34,547 nucleotides of DNA from an uncultured Lachnospiraceae bacterium (GTDB lineage: Bacteria; Bacillota; Clostridia; Lachnospirales; Lachnospiraceae). The first letter of the stretch is position 1; each line of letters opens with the position of its first letter. Shown one piece after another: positions 7,289 to 15,702 of this stretch. The stretch spans positions 1 to 34,547 of the forward strand of contig CAJTOL010000033.1 in NCBI GenBank assembly GCA_910577645.1, given 5' to 3'. A program made the translations under genes and the position numbers. Under the pieces are notes generated by a model. It was not told the origin of the DNA. It worked only from the letters and a program-made list of their open reading frames with translations, and made no database searches.

Positions 7289-9232
7289 CTACCGGATAAT
7301 TATCACACTCTCCCCGCAGTCAGAGGGGAGAGTGACCAGACACCGGTAGATTTCATGCTTCCAGGCGCCCTTTAAGCGCTGGTCCGTAATGGGGATGGCT
7401 TCTATGGCGATGTGGGAAGCGCCGGTAATCTGGCAAATGGCCAGGTTTCCTACAGCCAGGCAATCTGGAGAGATGAGAACCGGCTTTTCGTAGGTCATCA
7501 GGGACAGGGTTACAGGCAGACCCAGGGTCTTGTAGGTATCGGTGATGGCGATAGAGGGCCCTTTTGGCGCGTTGGCAAAAGCGCTTTCAGAAGGGCGGTC
7601 TGTGCCGGCCTTATGGAGGACGGCAGTCCGGCGGTAAGAGAGGATTCTGGAATCTCCATAGGCCGGGGCGATTTCCATGGAAATCCGGGAACTATCTGGC
7701 CCAAACTCAATATCAACCTGGCTGGCGCAGTAGCTTTCTCCGGCCTTTTGGATAATCCCTCCGGCGGTTAAGGGGATACTGTCGCCGGCAATAATCCCCG
7801 TGTCATCTCCAAAGGCAGGCAGGTTGTGAAAGCGGGACTGCATAGTCCAAATCTCATAGCGATCCGGGGAGAAGGTTTTCTTTTGATAGGTCTCTACCCC
7901 TACGTCAATAAAGAGGGGCTTTCCGTCCTTATAGATGGTAAAGCTTCCTACGTCGTTGTGATTGTGGCTGTCATCATTATCCCCGGCTTTCACTGCCAGG
8001 CACAGATTTTCATCCCGGGCTAAAAACACCCCGGCGCTGGGATAGTAAAGATCCGGATAGGACAGAGGGCGGGAGATATCCCAGTCTAAAAGCTCCTGAT
8101 GGGTAAAGACAGCCTGAAGGTGGTAAAACAGATTGTGCTCATCATAGATAAGCTGGTCATCACTCTCCAGATAATCTTTGGCGGCAAAGGTCATAAGCTC
8201 CGGATTCTGTGTCCGCTTTCCGAATAAAAATTCCCTGGCTCCGCATCGCCCGGCAATGGGAGAGCAGTCTGCAAAGTTTACATAATAGGGACCCGCCACA
8301 TGGACGTGGAAAATATAGGAGGCAATATTGCGTATTTTTTCTTCTTTATAAAGGGCGGAGAAAGCATTTTCCGTAATTCCGTTAAGCACTTCCATAGCGC
8401 CAAACAGGGTCAGGCCTGCATGGCGGTAATACTGGGCGCCTTCGTCACAGCAGCCGTCAGTCCCGTATTCGTCTAAAAAGTAATCCAGGCTTTGGCAGGA
8501 TTTTTCCAGTACAGCCTTTATGGGAAGGGAACCGGAAGCGCTTAAAAGCCCGCTCCAGCCCTGGTAAAAGGCGGCTGCCATCAATACGTTCTGGGTGCAC
8601 CAGGAGGTCCAGTTATTCATATGGCTCTTTCCGTCTCCCATCCACCAGAAATGCTCCTTTAAATAAGGTGTAAAGATCCGGATTTCCAGATTCCTTCCAA
8701 TCATCCCCAAAACAACAGGGCTGACTTTGTTCAGAGCATCTTTTAAAAGATACCCGGCGCAGGCTAAAACAGCTCCGGTTTCAGCGGCAAACAGATCCAC
8801 CACAGGCCGGTTTACATCGGGAAGAAGGAGCTGAGGGGTATCCCGGATGTAAGAATTGTGGGCAGGAAGCTGCCAGGCCGCTTCCTCACAGATGACAAAA
8901 ATCCCGTTTAGAATATCGTCCAGAAACCGTCCTTCATATTCCACGCACTCTGCCAGAATCAGATGGTTTAAGGCGATCCGGCGGTTAAACAACCGCTCCT
9001 GATACCGCTGCCGGTTGCCGGTACGGCAAAAATCCATGTAATCCGTTGCACGCAAAACCGGATATTCATAGTTGAAAAAGGCTCGGCCGTTTTTTACCAA
9101 AGCTTCCTTTAAAGAATCCGGAAGAGCCTGCCAGGCGGCCCGATCCGAAGCAGAGGGATAAGGGGTAAAGGGATGGAGAGAAAGCTCCTCCTTTGGAGAG
9201 CCGGTTAACTTGTGAAAAATTTCGGTAAACAT
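7289..9232 (-). CDS. heparinase II/III-family protein, probable intracellular oligo-uronide lyase
   Basis: A 647-residue protein with an N-terminal helical toroid (about 1-370) and a C-terminal beta-rich domain carrying the family motif SHNHNDVGSF (H423, H425, D427), then GKPLFIDVGVETY. Members are polysaccharide lyases or related enzymes that cleave uronic-acid glycosides by beta-elimination. There is no signal peptide, so it probably acts in the cytoplasm on imported oligosaccharides. It is the last gene of a minus-strand operon with a YesM-type kinase and AraC-type response regulator, and lies next to a divergent sugar ABC importer. The substrate (glycosaminoglycan, alginate, pectic or other uronide) cannot be read from sequence. 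AGGAGGT precedes the ATG. Its 3' end carries a perfect hairpin on the antisense side. Confidence 0.8.
   Translation of the reverse strand: MFTEIFHKLTGSPKEELSLHPFTPYPSASDRAAWQALPDSLKEALVKNGRAFFNYEYPVLRATDYMDFCRTGNRQRYQERLFNRRIALNHLILAECVEYEGRFLDDILNGIFVICEEAAWQLPAHNSYIRDTPQLLLPDVNRPVVDLFAAETGAVLACAGYLLKDALNKVSPVVLGMIGRNLEIRIFTPYLKEHFWWMGDGKSHMNNWTSWCTQNVLMAAAFYQGWSGLLSASGSLPIKAVLEKSCQSLDYFLDEYGTDGCCDEGAQYYRHAGLTLFGAMEVLNGITENAFSALYKEEKIRNIASYIFHVHVAGPYYVNFADCSPIAGRCGAREFLFGKRTQNPELMTFAAKDYLESDDQLIYDEHNLFYHLQAVFTHQELLDWDISRPLSYPDLYYPSAGVFLARDENLCLAVKAGDNDDSHNHNDVGSFTIYKDGKPLFIDVGVETYQKKTFSPDRYEIWTMQSRFHNLPAFGDDTGIIAGDSIPLTAGGIIQKAGESYCASQVDIEFGPDSSRISMEIAPAYGDSRILSYRRTAVLHKAGTDRPSESAFANAPKGPSIAITDTYKTLGLPVTLSLMTYEKPVLISPDCLAVGNLAICQITGASHIAIEAIPITDQRLKGAWKHEIYRCLVTLPSDCGESVIIIR
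7306..7334 (+). other. perfect hairpin inside the lyase 3' coding end, past the PTS operon
   Basis: CACTCTCCCC (7306-7315) pairs perfectly with GGGGAGAGTG (7325-7334) around a 9-nt loop. It begins 20 bases after the EIICBA stop but lies within the last 45 bases of the convergent lyase gene. No T-run follows on either strand. It may mark the 3' end of the PTS mRNA, since the 2-bp gap leaves no other room. Confidence 0.4.
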
Positions 9233-9271
9233 GATAATACCTCCTGGTATAATAATGAATGATGAATCATT

Positions 9272-10891
9272 TTACTGGGGAATCTCCCCGATGTGCTGCT
9301 GAATAAAATCTCTGGGAGAAATCCCCTCTACTTTCTTAAACACCTTGCTGAAATAAAAAGCGCTTTCAAAGCCCAGGCGATCTGCCGCTTCATAGATTTT
9401 CATATTCTGCTCCAACAAAAGGGATTTGGCCAGGCTGATTTTTTTCTGGGTCACATATTCCGTAAAACCGATATTGCAGGTCTTTTTAAATAAGGAACTT
9501 AAATAATTGGGACTCAGGCCAAAGACTCCGGCCACCTCATTGAGAAGAAGCCGATCCTCCACGTGATTGTCTATATAGCGCTGGATATTGGTAATCATAT
9601 GATCTTTGTAGGACTTGCGCTTAGACTGAAAAACCTGGCACAGGCCGTCTTTTAAAGTTTCCAGCCAGTCCACCACCTGACGTGTGGTGGCAGCCCGGTA
9701 AATGGCCCGGTAACCTCCCGGGGTATCATGGAAAATCCCGGCTACGGTATCCTCCCCTTCCGGAAGGAGGGAAATAGCCAGATAAAGGATATTGCAGGCG
9801 CCGTCTACAGCCTGGAGAAGGCGGCAGGAGCTGGAGGAAAAAAGCAGGCACATTTCTTCAATGGTGCTTTTCAGAGCATCTGTGTCAAATTCCTCAAAAG
9901 CCTGCTTGATGGCTTCTTTAAATACTGACATATTAAAGTAGTTATGGAAGGTATCATCCCCTTCTTCGATATCCCGGAAAAAGGTTACAGGCTGGCCGGG
10001 GCTGGCCATGGCGGCGGCTTGCCTGGACTCCTGATAGGAGAGGGAGATTAAAAGAGGACTTTCCACAGGCCCGCCTAATCCGGCAGACATCCACACATTA
10101 AAGTAATTGTGAATCATGCCGCAGGCATTGTTAAGACCTTTGGAGATTTGTTCCCAATCCGTTTCCTCTACAGAGGGGAAATGGAAAATCAGGGAAAAAT
10201 GTTTCAAATCCAGGGAAACCACATAGCAGGAAAGGTACCGGGAAAGGATTTCCCGCACCATCTGCAGGCTGCTGGAATACAGGTTCATAAGCTGGAGATG
10301 CCCAAGCTCAGCCTGGCCGGACTCGTGGATTTCACAGTGGGCAGCTATGTAGCAGGAATCCTGAAAATTAAGCTTTAAATCTGCCACTTGAAGGAGAAAC
10401 TGCTCCTCACTGTCAAACAGGTTATGTAAAAGCCGCAGGAAAAATTTATCCTGATAGCTTTGGAGAAGAGGTTTTCCGCCGGTAGCCTTATAAGCTGCGC
10501 TGGCTTTCTGCTCTTCCAGCCGGTCTAAAGCCCGCCGGATAGACTGAGACAGGGAATCCGGGTCCAGCTCCAGCTTGATTAAATAGTCTGTTACCTGATA
10601 GGACAGGGCAGTTCGGACAAGCTGGAATTCTTCGTAGCTGGTGAGGACGATAAAGACCGGGATAGGGCCGTACAGCTCCCGGCAGTGTTTCACCAAATCA
10701 AGTCCGTTCATAATAGGCATTTTAATATCCGTAATCACCAGCTCCGGAGCAAATTCTTCGATCATGGACAGGGCAGCCTGGCCGTTCATGGCAGTGCCGC
10801 ACACTTCAATGCCGTAGTCTGCCCAGTTCAGCATGGATTTAATGCCAATCTGAACCAGGGGTTCATCATCTACAATCAATAGCTTTATCAT
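9272..10891 (-). CDS. response regulator with AraC-type DNA-binding domain (YesN-like)
   Basis: Output half of a two-component system for carbohydrate utilisation. The receiver domain covers about 1-125, with the acidic pair D8-D9, phospho-acceptor D55 in VITDIKMP, switch residue T in IVLTSYEEF and lysine in DYLIKLELD. A central region of about 300 residues has no motif I recognise. Two AraC helix-turn-helix units sit at the C-terminus (NHVEDRLLLNEVAGVFGLSPNYLSS region and GFESAFYFSKVFKKVEGISPRDF region, split by a helix). Total 539 residues, typical of YesN-like regulators. It overlaps the kinase gene by 26 bp and precedes the lyase by 39 bp. Its targets probably include the divergent ABC operon. 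Confidence 0.88.
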   Translation of the reverse strand: MIKLLIVDDEPLVQIGIKSMLNWADYGIEVCGTAMNGQAALSMIEEFAPELVITDIKMPIMNGLDLVKHCRELYGPIPVFIVLTSYEEFQLVRTALSYQVTDYLIKLELDPDSLSQSIRRALDRLEEQKASAAYKATGGKPLLQSYQDKFFLRLLHNLFDSEEQFLLQVADLKLNFQDSCYIAAHCEIHESGQAELGHLQLMNLYSSSLQMVREILSRYLSCYVVSLDLKHFSLIFHFPSVEETDWEQISKGLNNACGMIHNYFNVWMSAGLGGPVESPLLISLSYQESRQAAAMASPGQPVTFFRDIEEGDDTFHNYFNMSVFKEAIKQAFEEFDTDALKSTIEEMCLLFSSSSCRLLQAVDGACNILYLAISLLPEGEDTVAGIFHDTPGGYRAIYRAATTRQVVDWLETLKDGLCQVFQSKRKSYKDHMITNIQRYIDNHVEDRLLLNEVAGVFGLSPNYLSSLFKKTCNIGFTEYVTQKKISLAKSLLLEQNMKIYEAADRLGFESAFYFSKVFKKVEGISPRDFIQQHIGEIPQ

Positions 10892-12740
10892 AACTTTCCT
10901 CCCTGAAATAAGGAATGGTAATGGTGGTAGTGGTATAGCTGCCTACCTGGCTGGTAATAGAAATGCCGTAATTTTCCCCGTAAGCGTATTGGATCCGCCG
11001 GTTTACATTGTTAATGCCCACATGGCGGAAAAAGTCGGCGCTGGTAATCTCATCCCCGTGAAGCACCTTATCAATGGCTTCCTGGGACATGCCGACGCCG
11101 TTGTCGGTAACGGAAATCCGCAGGACCTTCCCGAAACCGGCAGTTTCCGCCATAGCGGTAACAGTGATTTTTCCGGCCTGTCCCTTGGGCTCAATGCCAT
11201 GGAACATGGAATTTTCAATAATGGGCTGAAGAGTAAAACGGTGAATCCGGCAGTCATACAGATCTTCGCCCGAAACCGTACAGCTCAGGGAAATACTGCC
11301 GCCGTACCGGTACTGGAGAATCAGAAAATAGTCCTTTACCAGTTCCAGCTCTTCCCTGAGGGTAATGGGGACATTGGTGCCTTTGGAGACATTTTTCATC
11401 AGCCTGGCCAAAGCTGTGGTCATTTCCGCAATGCCCTCAGCTCCCTGGATGGTTGCCATCCATTTAATGGAATTTAAAGTGTTGTAGAGGAAATGAGGGT
11501 TAATCTGGCTTTGAAGAATCTGGTATTCTAAATCCTTTTTGTGCCGTTCATCCTCAATCCGCCTGTCCATAAGGGAAACAATGCTGGTGGACAGGGAATT
11601 AATGCCTTTTCCGATATCACCCAGCTCATGTTCCCACTCAATGGACGGATCCCTGGAGAAGTCCCCCTGGGAGACGGCGTCGATTTTTTGTTTAATGGCC
11701 TTTACCGGAACATTAATAATCCGGTTTAACAGAATCATCAAAAGAAGGCCCAGACAGAAGATAGCCAGGCAGATCCCGGCAATCAGCATATAATAAAATT
11801 TTTTCTGCTGGGCAAACTGCTGCTCCGATAAAATCTGGGAGAAAGACCAGCCCTCAACCCCTTCCACCGGGATGGTGATCATAGTCCTTCTGCTTCCGTC
11901 TGCCATCTCTACAGTCTGAACCAGAGTGGCGTCGTTTAAGGAATAGGTGTTTAGCTCCTTTAGAGGAGTGTAAAGATCCCGGGCCGCCTCAAACTCCCCG
12001 TCTTTAAGATAATAAGTAATCTCTCCCATGGTAAAAAACAGCATACCGTCATCTCCAAGGGGATAGGAATTTAAGTAATCGGTAAATAGCCTTTGGCTGA
12101 TGCTTATATAGGACCAGCCGATAATATCGGAATTAAACTCATTATACACCGGACGGATAATGGGAAGCACCTTGGAAGGGTTGACATTGACAAACAAATC
12201 GTCCTCCAACCCGATCCAGGAAAAATCTCTGGCCTGGAAAAGGGATTCAAAATAAGGGGCCTGGTATACAATATCTGCGGCATGAGGACGGCTGCCCTCC
12301 GATGGCCCCATAATGTGGAGAAAATTGTTCCGGCTGCCAGTGGAAATCAGGGCGTGGGTGATGTAGTCTTTGGGAGGCGTGTTCTGGTATTCTTCCTTAA
12401 ACCGTTCAAAGGAGGTAAGAGCCAATGGCCGCAGATTGGCGGAATCTGCGCTGGCGGAGGGAGGAAGGCCGTCTGCATTTCCCAACTGCTCCAGATAGTG
12501 GAGCACCGCGCTGTTGGAACAAGTCCACTTGCTGAAATAAATAATATCCGCCATATTGGCAGCTACATTGGCGGTTACAAGCTGCAGGTTAAATTCCGAG
12601 GACTGAATCTGATTCGTTCTTAAAAAGGACTGAAATACGAAAAAATATATGGTTAAGGCGAGAAGAGAAATAATCAGGGTAATTCCGGCGGCAGCGGCCA
12701 TCAGCTTTATCCGGATGGTTTTGGGAAAAGAAATTTTCAT
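10866..12740 (-). CDS. sensor histidine kinase, YesM-like
   Basis: A 624-residue membrane kinase pairing with the downstream response regulator. Transmembrane segment 1 is at about 11-35, an extracellular sensor region of about 260 residues follows, and transmembrane segment 2 lies near 300-325. Then come a HAMP linker, the His_kinase domain with phospho-acceptor H416 in QINPHFLYNTLN, and a HATPase_c domain with DNGVGMS and the glycine-containing GENYGISITS region. This architecture is typical of kinases sensing extracellular oligosaccharides, directly or through a solute-binding protein. It is the first gene of the kinase-regulator-lyase operon and is divergent from the solute-binding lipoprotein gene. 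The ligand is unknown. Confidence 0.88.
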   Translation of the reverse strand: MKISFPKTIRIKLMAAAAGITLIISLLALTIYFFVFQSFLRTNQIQSSEFNLQLVTANVAANMADIIYFSKWTCSNSAVLHYLEQLGNADGLPPSASADSANLRPLALTSFERFKEEYQNTPPKDYITHALISTGSRNNFLHIMGPSEGSRPHAADIVYQAPYFESLFQARDFSWIGLEDDLFVNVNPSKVLPIIRPVYNEFNSDIIGWSYISISQRLFTDYLNSYPLGDDGMLFFTMGEITYYLKDGEFEAARDLYTPLKELNTYSLNDATLVQTVEMADGSRRTMITIPVEGVEGWSFSQILSEQQFAQQKKFYYMLIAGICLAIFCLGLLLMILLNRIINVPVKAIKQKIDAVSQGDFSRDPSIEWEHELGDIGKGINSLSTSIVSLMDRRIEDERHKKDLEYQILQSQINPHFLYNTLNSIKWMATIQGAEGIAEMTTALARLMKNVSKGTNVPITLREELELVKDYFLILQYRYGGSISLSCTVSGEDLYDCRIHRFTLQPIIENSMFHGIEPKGQAGKITVTAMAETAGFGKVLRISVTDNGVGMSQEAIDKVLHGDEITSADFFRHVGINNVNRRIQYAYGENYGISITSQVGSYTTTTITIPYFREESYDKAIDCR

Positions 12741-12929
12741 TACATATCTCCTGGGGTTTCCTACCCTCAGTGGAAAAGGGTATTATGCTATAGAAACATT
12801 ATTATATTAATCATACCAGTTTTTAAGAGGATTGGAAATAAAAACATAAAAATTTACTGGATCCTCGTAGAAATTTACATTTTTATGCAATCTGTCTCAA
12901 AGGAGGAGTGAAACCGGGATTGGAATAGT

Positions 12930-12951
12930 GAATATTTTCTGAACAATATTC
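12930..12951. promoter_or_regulatory. inverted repeat just upstream of the ABC-operon promoter
   Basis: GAATATT (12930-12936) and AATATTC (12945-12951) form a perfect 7-bp inverted repeat with an 8-bp spacer, ending three bases before the -35 of the ABC operon. The position fits an activator site, plausibly for the AraC-type response regulator encoded next door. AraC regulators more often use direct repeats, so this is tentative. Confidence 0.35.
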
Positions 12952-12953
12952 CA

Positions 12954-12982
12954 TTCAGAAGGAACGGCCAAACAGATATAAT
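12954..12982 (+). promoter_or_regulatory. promoter of the ABC importer operon
   Basis: TATAAT at 12977-12982 is preceded, 17 bp upstream, by a weak -35 TTCAGA (12954-12959). A perfect -10 with a poor -35 is the usual layout for an activator-dependent promoter. The predicted start is near 12989, and AGGAGG precedes the ATG at 13034. Confidence 0.55.
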
Positions 12983-13033
12983 AGAGCCATAGTCAAATAT
13001 GACGAACATGATGAAAATCAGGAGGAAGGAAAC

Positions 13034-14401
13034 ATGAAAAAAAGATTTGTAAGCCTGACACTTGCAGCATCTCTCGCTGCAGCTAGCCTGGCCGGATGCG
13101 GAGGCTCCGCAGCAGATGCAACTACCGCAGCCCCGGCAGAAACCACTGCCGCAGCCGCTGGCAATGAAACGGAAAAAGCGGAGGAAACCACCGCAGCCGC
13201 TTCCGGCGAGAACACTACCTTAAAATGGTCTGTATGGGATATCAGCTTAACCACCTATTATGAGCCGCTGATTGAGGCCTTTGAGGCTGCTCATCCCGGG
13301 GTAACCGTAGAGATGGTAGACCTTGGATCTTCTGACTACCAGACTGTACTGGCAACAGAGTTAACCGGATCCGGATCTGATTTTGACGTTGTCTGCATAA
13401 AGGATGTTCCCGGATACGCAACCTTGGTAAACAAAGGCGTGTTAGAGCCCCTGAATGATCGGATTAAAGCTGACGGCATTGATTTAAGCATGTACGGCGG
13501 TATTACGGATCAGGTAACGGTAGACGGAAATCTGTACGAACTGCCTTTCAGAAGTGATTTCTGGGTATTGTTTTATAACAAGGACGTATTTGACGCGGCA
13601 GGCGTAGAGTACCCCAGCAACGATATGACTTTTGAGCAGTATGACGAGCTGGCAAGAAAGCTGACAGTTACTGATCCGGGACAGGAAGTATACGGCGCTC
13701 ATTACCATACCTGGAGAAGCGCAATCCAGCTGTTCGGTATCTTAGACGGCAAAAACTCTATCGTAGGCGGTACCTATGACTTTACCAAGCCCTACTATGA
13801 GATGATCTTAAAGCAGCAGCAGGACGGCGTATGCCAGGATTATGCAACCTTAAAGACCTCCAGCCTTCATTATTCCGGCGCTTTCTCCCAGGGTAATGTA
13901 GGTATGATGAATATGGGCTCCTGGTTTATTCCCACTCTCATTGACAAGATTAAAACCGGCGAGTACACAGACTGCACAAACTGGGGACTTGCAAAATATC
14001 CTCACGCTGAGGGCGTAGAGCCTGGATCCACTCTGGCAACTATTACCGCTTTAGCAATCCCGACTTCCGCTCCCAACAAAGACCTGGCTTGGGAATTCGT
14101 GAAGTTTGTAACCGGTGAGGAAGGCGCTGAAATTATCGCTTCCACCGGCTCTATCCCGGCATCCATGAATGAGTCTATCGCTGAGATGGTGGCATCCGTA
14201 GAAGGATTCCCTGCTGACGATTCCAGCAAGGAAGCTCTGCAGACTGCAAACCTGTACCTGGAGATGCCTGTACATCCAAAGAGCGCTGAGATTGAAACCG
14301 TATTAAATGAGGCTCACGACGGAATCATGACTGAGAGCATTACCATTGACGACGGAATTGCACAGATGAATGAAAAAATCGGTGCGATTCTGGCTGAATA
14401 G
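13034..14401 (+). CDS. extracellular sugar-binding lipoprotein of an ABC importer (family 1 SBP)
   Basis: Captures an oligosaccharide outside the membrane for the two permeases downstream. The signal peptide MKKRFVSLTLAASL ends in lipobox LAGC with lipidated C22. An Ala/Thr/Glu-rich linker to about residue 65 is followed by the SBP fold: WSVWDISLTTYYEPLIEAFEAAHPGV, LYELPFRSDFWVLFYNKDVFDAAG and a late NMGSWFIP. Length 455. It lies divergent from the YesM-type kinase, so the same oligosaccharide is probably sensed, imported and cleaved by the adjacent lyase. No ATPase gene is nearby; a shared MsmK/UgpC-type ATPase elsewhere is inferred. A long structured repeat separates it from the permease genes. 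Confidence 0.9.
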   Translation: MKKRFVSLTLAASLAAASLAGCGGSAADATTAAPAETTAAAAGNETEKAEETTAAASGENTTLKWSVWDISLTTYYEPLIEAFEAAHPGVTVEMVDLGSSDYQTVLATELTGSGSDFDVVCIKDVPGYATLVNKGVLEPLNDRIKADGIDLSMYGGITDQVTVDGNLYELPFRSDFWVLFYNKDVFDAAGVEYPSNDMTFEQYDELARKLTVTDPGQEVYGAHYHTWRSAIQLFGILDGKNSIVGGTYDFTKPYYEMILKQQQDGVCQDYATLKTSSLHYSGAFSQGNVGMMNMGSWFIPTLIDKIKTGEYTDCTNWGLAKYPHAEGVEPGSTLATITALAIPTSAPNKDLAWEFVKFVTGEEGAEIIASTGSIPASMNESIAEMVASVEGFPADDSSKEALQTANLYLEMPVHPKSAEIETVLNEAHDGIMTESITIDDGIAQMNEKIGAILAE

Positions 14402-14474
14402 AGGAAATTCCCCACACACCACACCAGTGAACGATCTCATTAGCATTTCGTCAAACGGTTTGTATGAACACGGA

Positions 14475-14574
14475 AATGTCGCAAAATGAAATAAAGAGAC
14501 TTTCTATTAGCAGGTATTAGCGAGAGTTGGCGGACAGCGCTAATAGAAAGTAGCTGGTTTCATTTTGCGACATT
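14475..14574. repeat. structured intergenic repeat between SBP and permease genes (element A)
   Basis: Outer arms AATGTCGCAAAATGAAA (14475-14491) and its exact complement at 14558-14574 give a 17-bp perfect stem. Nested inside, ACTTTCTATTAGC (14499-14511) pairs perfectly with 14539-14551. The 19-mer AGAGACTTTCTATTAGCAG at 14495-14513 recurs exactly, in opposite orientation, at 27940-27958 in the hairpin after guaB. No T-run follows, so full termination is unlikely. A hairpin here could protect the upstream SBP message or lower permease expression, as intergenic repeats do in malE-malF of enteric bacteria. Confidence 0.75.
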
Positions 14575-14611
14575 CTATCTATATGCAGAAAACAAAAACA
14601 GGAGGAAGGGT

Positions 14612-15691
14612 ATGGCAGCAAAAAGAAAAACCGTAGATCCCGCTGTTGCAGAGCAGAAGCTTGCAAAGCTTACTCCCCGGCTTAAAGATCTTGAGGCCCG
14701 GGTGGCAGCAGAGACGGATTCGAAAAAACGGCAGAAATTAATGGCCCAAATCGTAACGGTAGAAGAGAAAATCAAACAGGTCAAAACCGGAGAGCGGATG
14801 ACCAGGCAGCAGAAAAGGGATTTGATTGCATATTCCTTTATCGCCCCTAATTTTATTGGCTTTGCCGTATTTACCCTGGGGCCGGTTATCTTTGCATTTG
14901 TCCTGGCGTTTTTAAAATGGGACGGCAACACCGCCATGGAATTTGCGGCTTTGGATAACTTTATGGAAATGTTTGGAAACAGCCGGTTTACAGCATCCTT
15001 TAAAAATACCATTGTCTACTGTATCGCAACGGTTCCTATGACGCTGGCGGCTGCCATCGGCCTTGCAGTGGTATTAAATCAGAAGATTAAGGGCAGAAAC
15101 TTTTTCCGTACCGTAAGCTTTTTCCCCTATGTTGCCTCTCTGGTAGCGGTGGCGGCAGTTTGGAATATGCTGTTCTCCCCGGCAAAAAGCGGCCCGGTGA
15201 ATATGCTTTTATATAACGTATTCCATGTGGCAGCCAACAAGCTTCCAAAGTGGGCGGCCAGCAAGGATTGGGTAATGTTTACCATTGTGCTGTTCAGTGT
15301 CTGGAAAAATATGGGCTATTACATGGTAATCTACCTGGCCGGGCTTCAGGGCATTAATGCCGAGCTTTACGAGGCGGCAAGCCTGGACGGAGCAGGTTCC
15401 TGGCAGAAATTCCGCTACATTACCTGGCCTCAGCTTCAGCCTACCACCTTCTTTGTCACCATTATTTTAACTATTAACTGCTTTAAGGTGTACGACATTG
15501 TCTACATGCTGGCAGGTGGTTCCAACGGAGTAATCAACGAATCTGCAATCGTACTGGTGTACCATATCTACGAAGAAGCATTCCGTAACTGGAACTTAGG
15601 GTATGCAAGCGCCGTAGCAATGGTTCTCTTCCTTCTGGTTCTGGCTGTTACCATCATCCAGTTCAGAGGCGAAAAGAAATACGCAAACTAA
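14612..15691 (+). CDS. sugar ABC transporter permease, MalF/UgpA type, with charged N-terminal extension
   Basis: First membrane subunit of the importer, 359 residues. Six hydrophobic segments start at about residue 72 (DLIAYSFIAPNFIGFAVFTLGP), and the ATPase-coupling EAA loop is visible as YEAASLDGAGSWQKFRYITWPQ. Unusually, the first 65 or so residues are a highly charged, probably coiled-coil segment (VAEQKLAKLTPRLKDLEARV, then KKRQKLMAQ); most permeases of this family start close to the first membrane helix. The segment would be cytoplasmic. AGGAGG precedes the ATG and no good internal start exists closer to the first helix. It follows the structured repeat A and is 11 bp from the second permease. 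Confidence 0.9.
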   Translation: MAAKRKTVDPAVAEQKLAKLTPRLKDLEARVAAETDSKKRQKLMAQIVTVEEKIKQVKTGERMTRQQKRDLIAYSFIAPNFIGFAVFTLGPVIFAFVLAFLKWDGNTAMEFAALDNFMEMFGNSRFTASFKNTIVYCIATVPMTLAAAIGLAVVLNQKIKGRNFFRTVSFFPYVASLVAVAAVWNMLFSPAKSGPVNMLLYNVFHVAANKLPKWAASKDWVMFTIVLFSVWKNMGYYMVIYLAGLQGINAELYEAASLDGAGSWQKFRYITWPQLQPTTFFVTIILTINCFKVYDIVYMLAGGSNGVINESAIVLVYHIYEEAFRNWNLGYASAVAMVLFLLVLAVTIIQFRGEKKYAN

Positions 15692-15702
15692 GGAGGGGGA
15701 AG

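Noticed and set aside
11003..12623. Several long open frames antisense to the histidine kinase, such as 12093-12623
   Set aside because: They are mirror frames of a clearly coding region with GC-rich third positions, lack ribosome sites, and show no family features.
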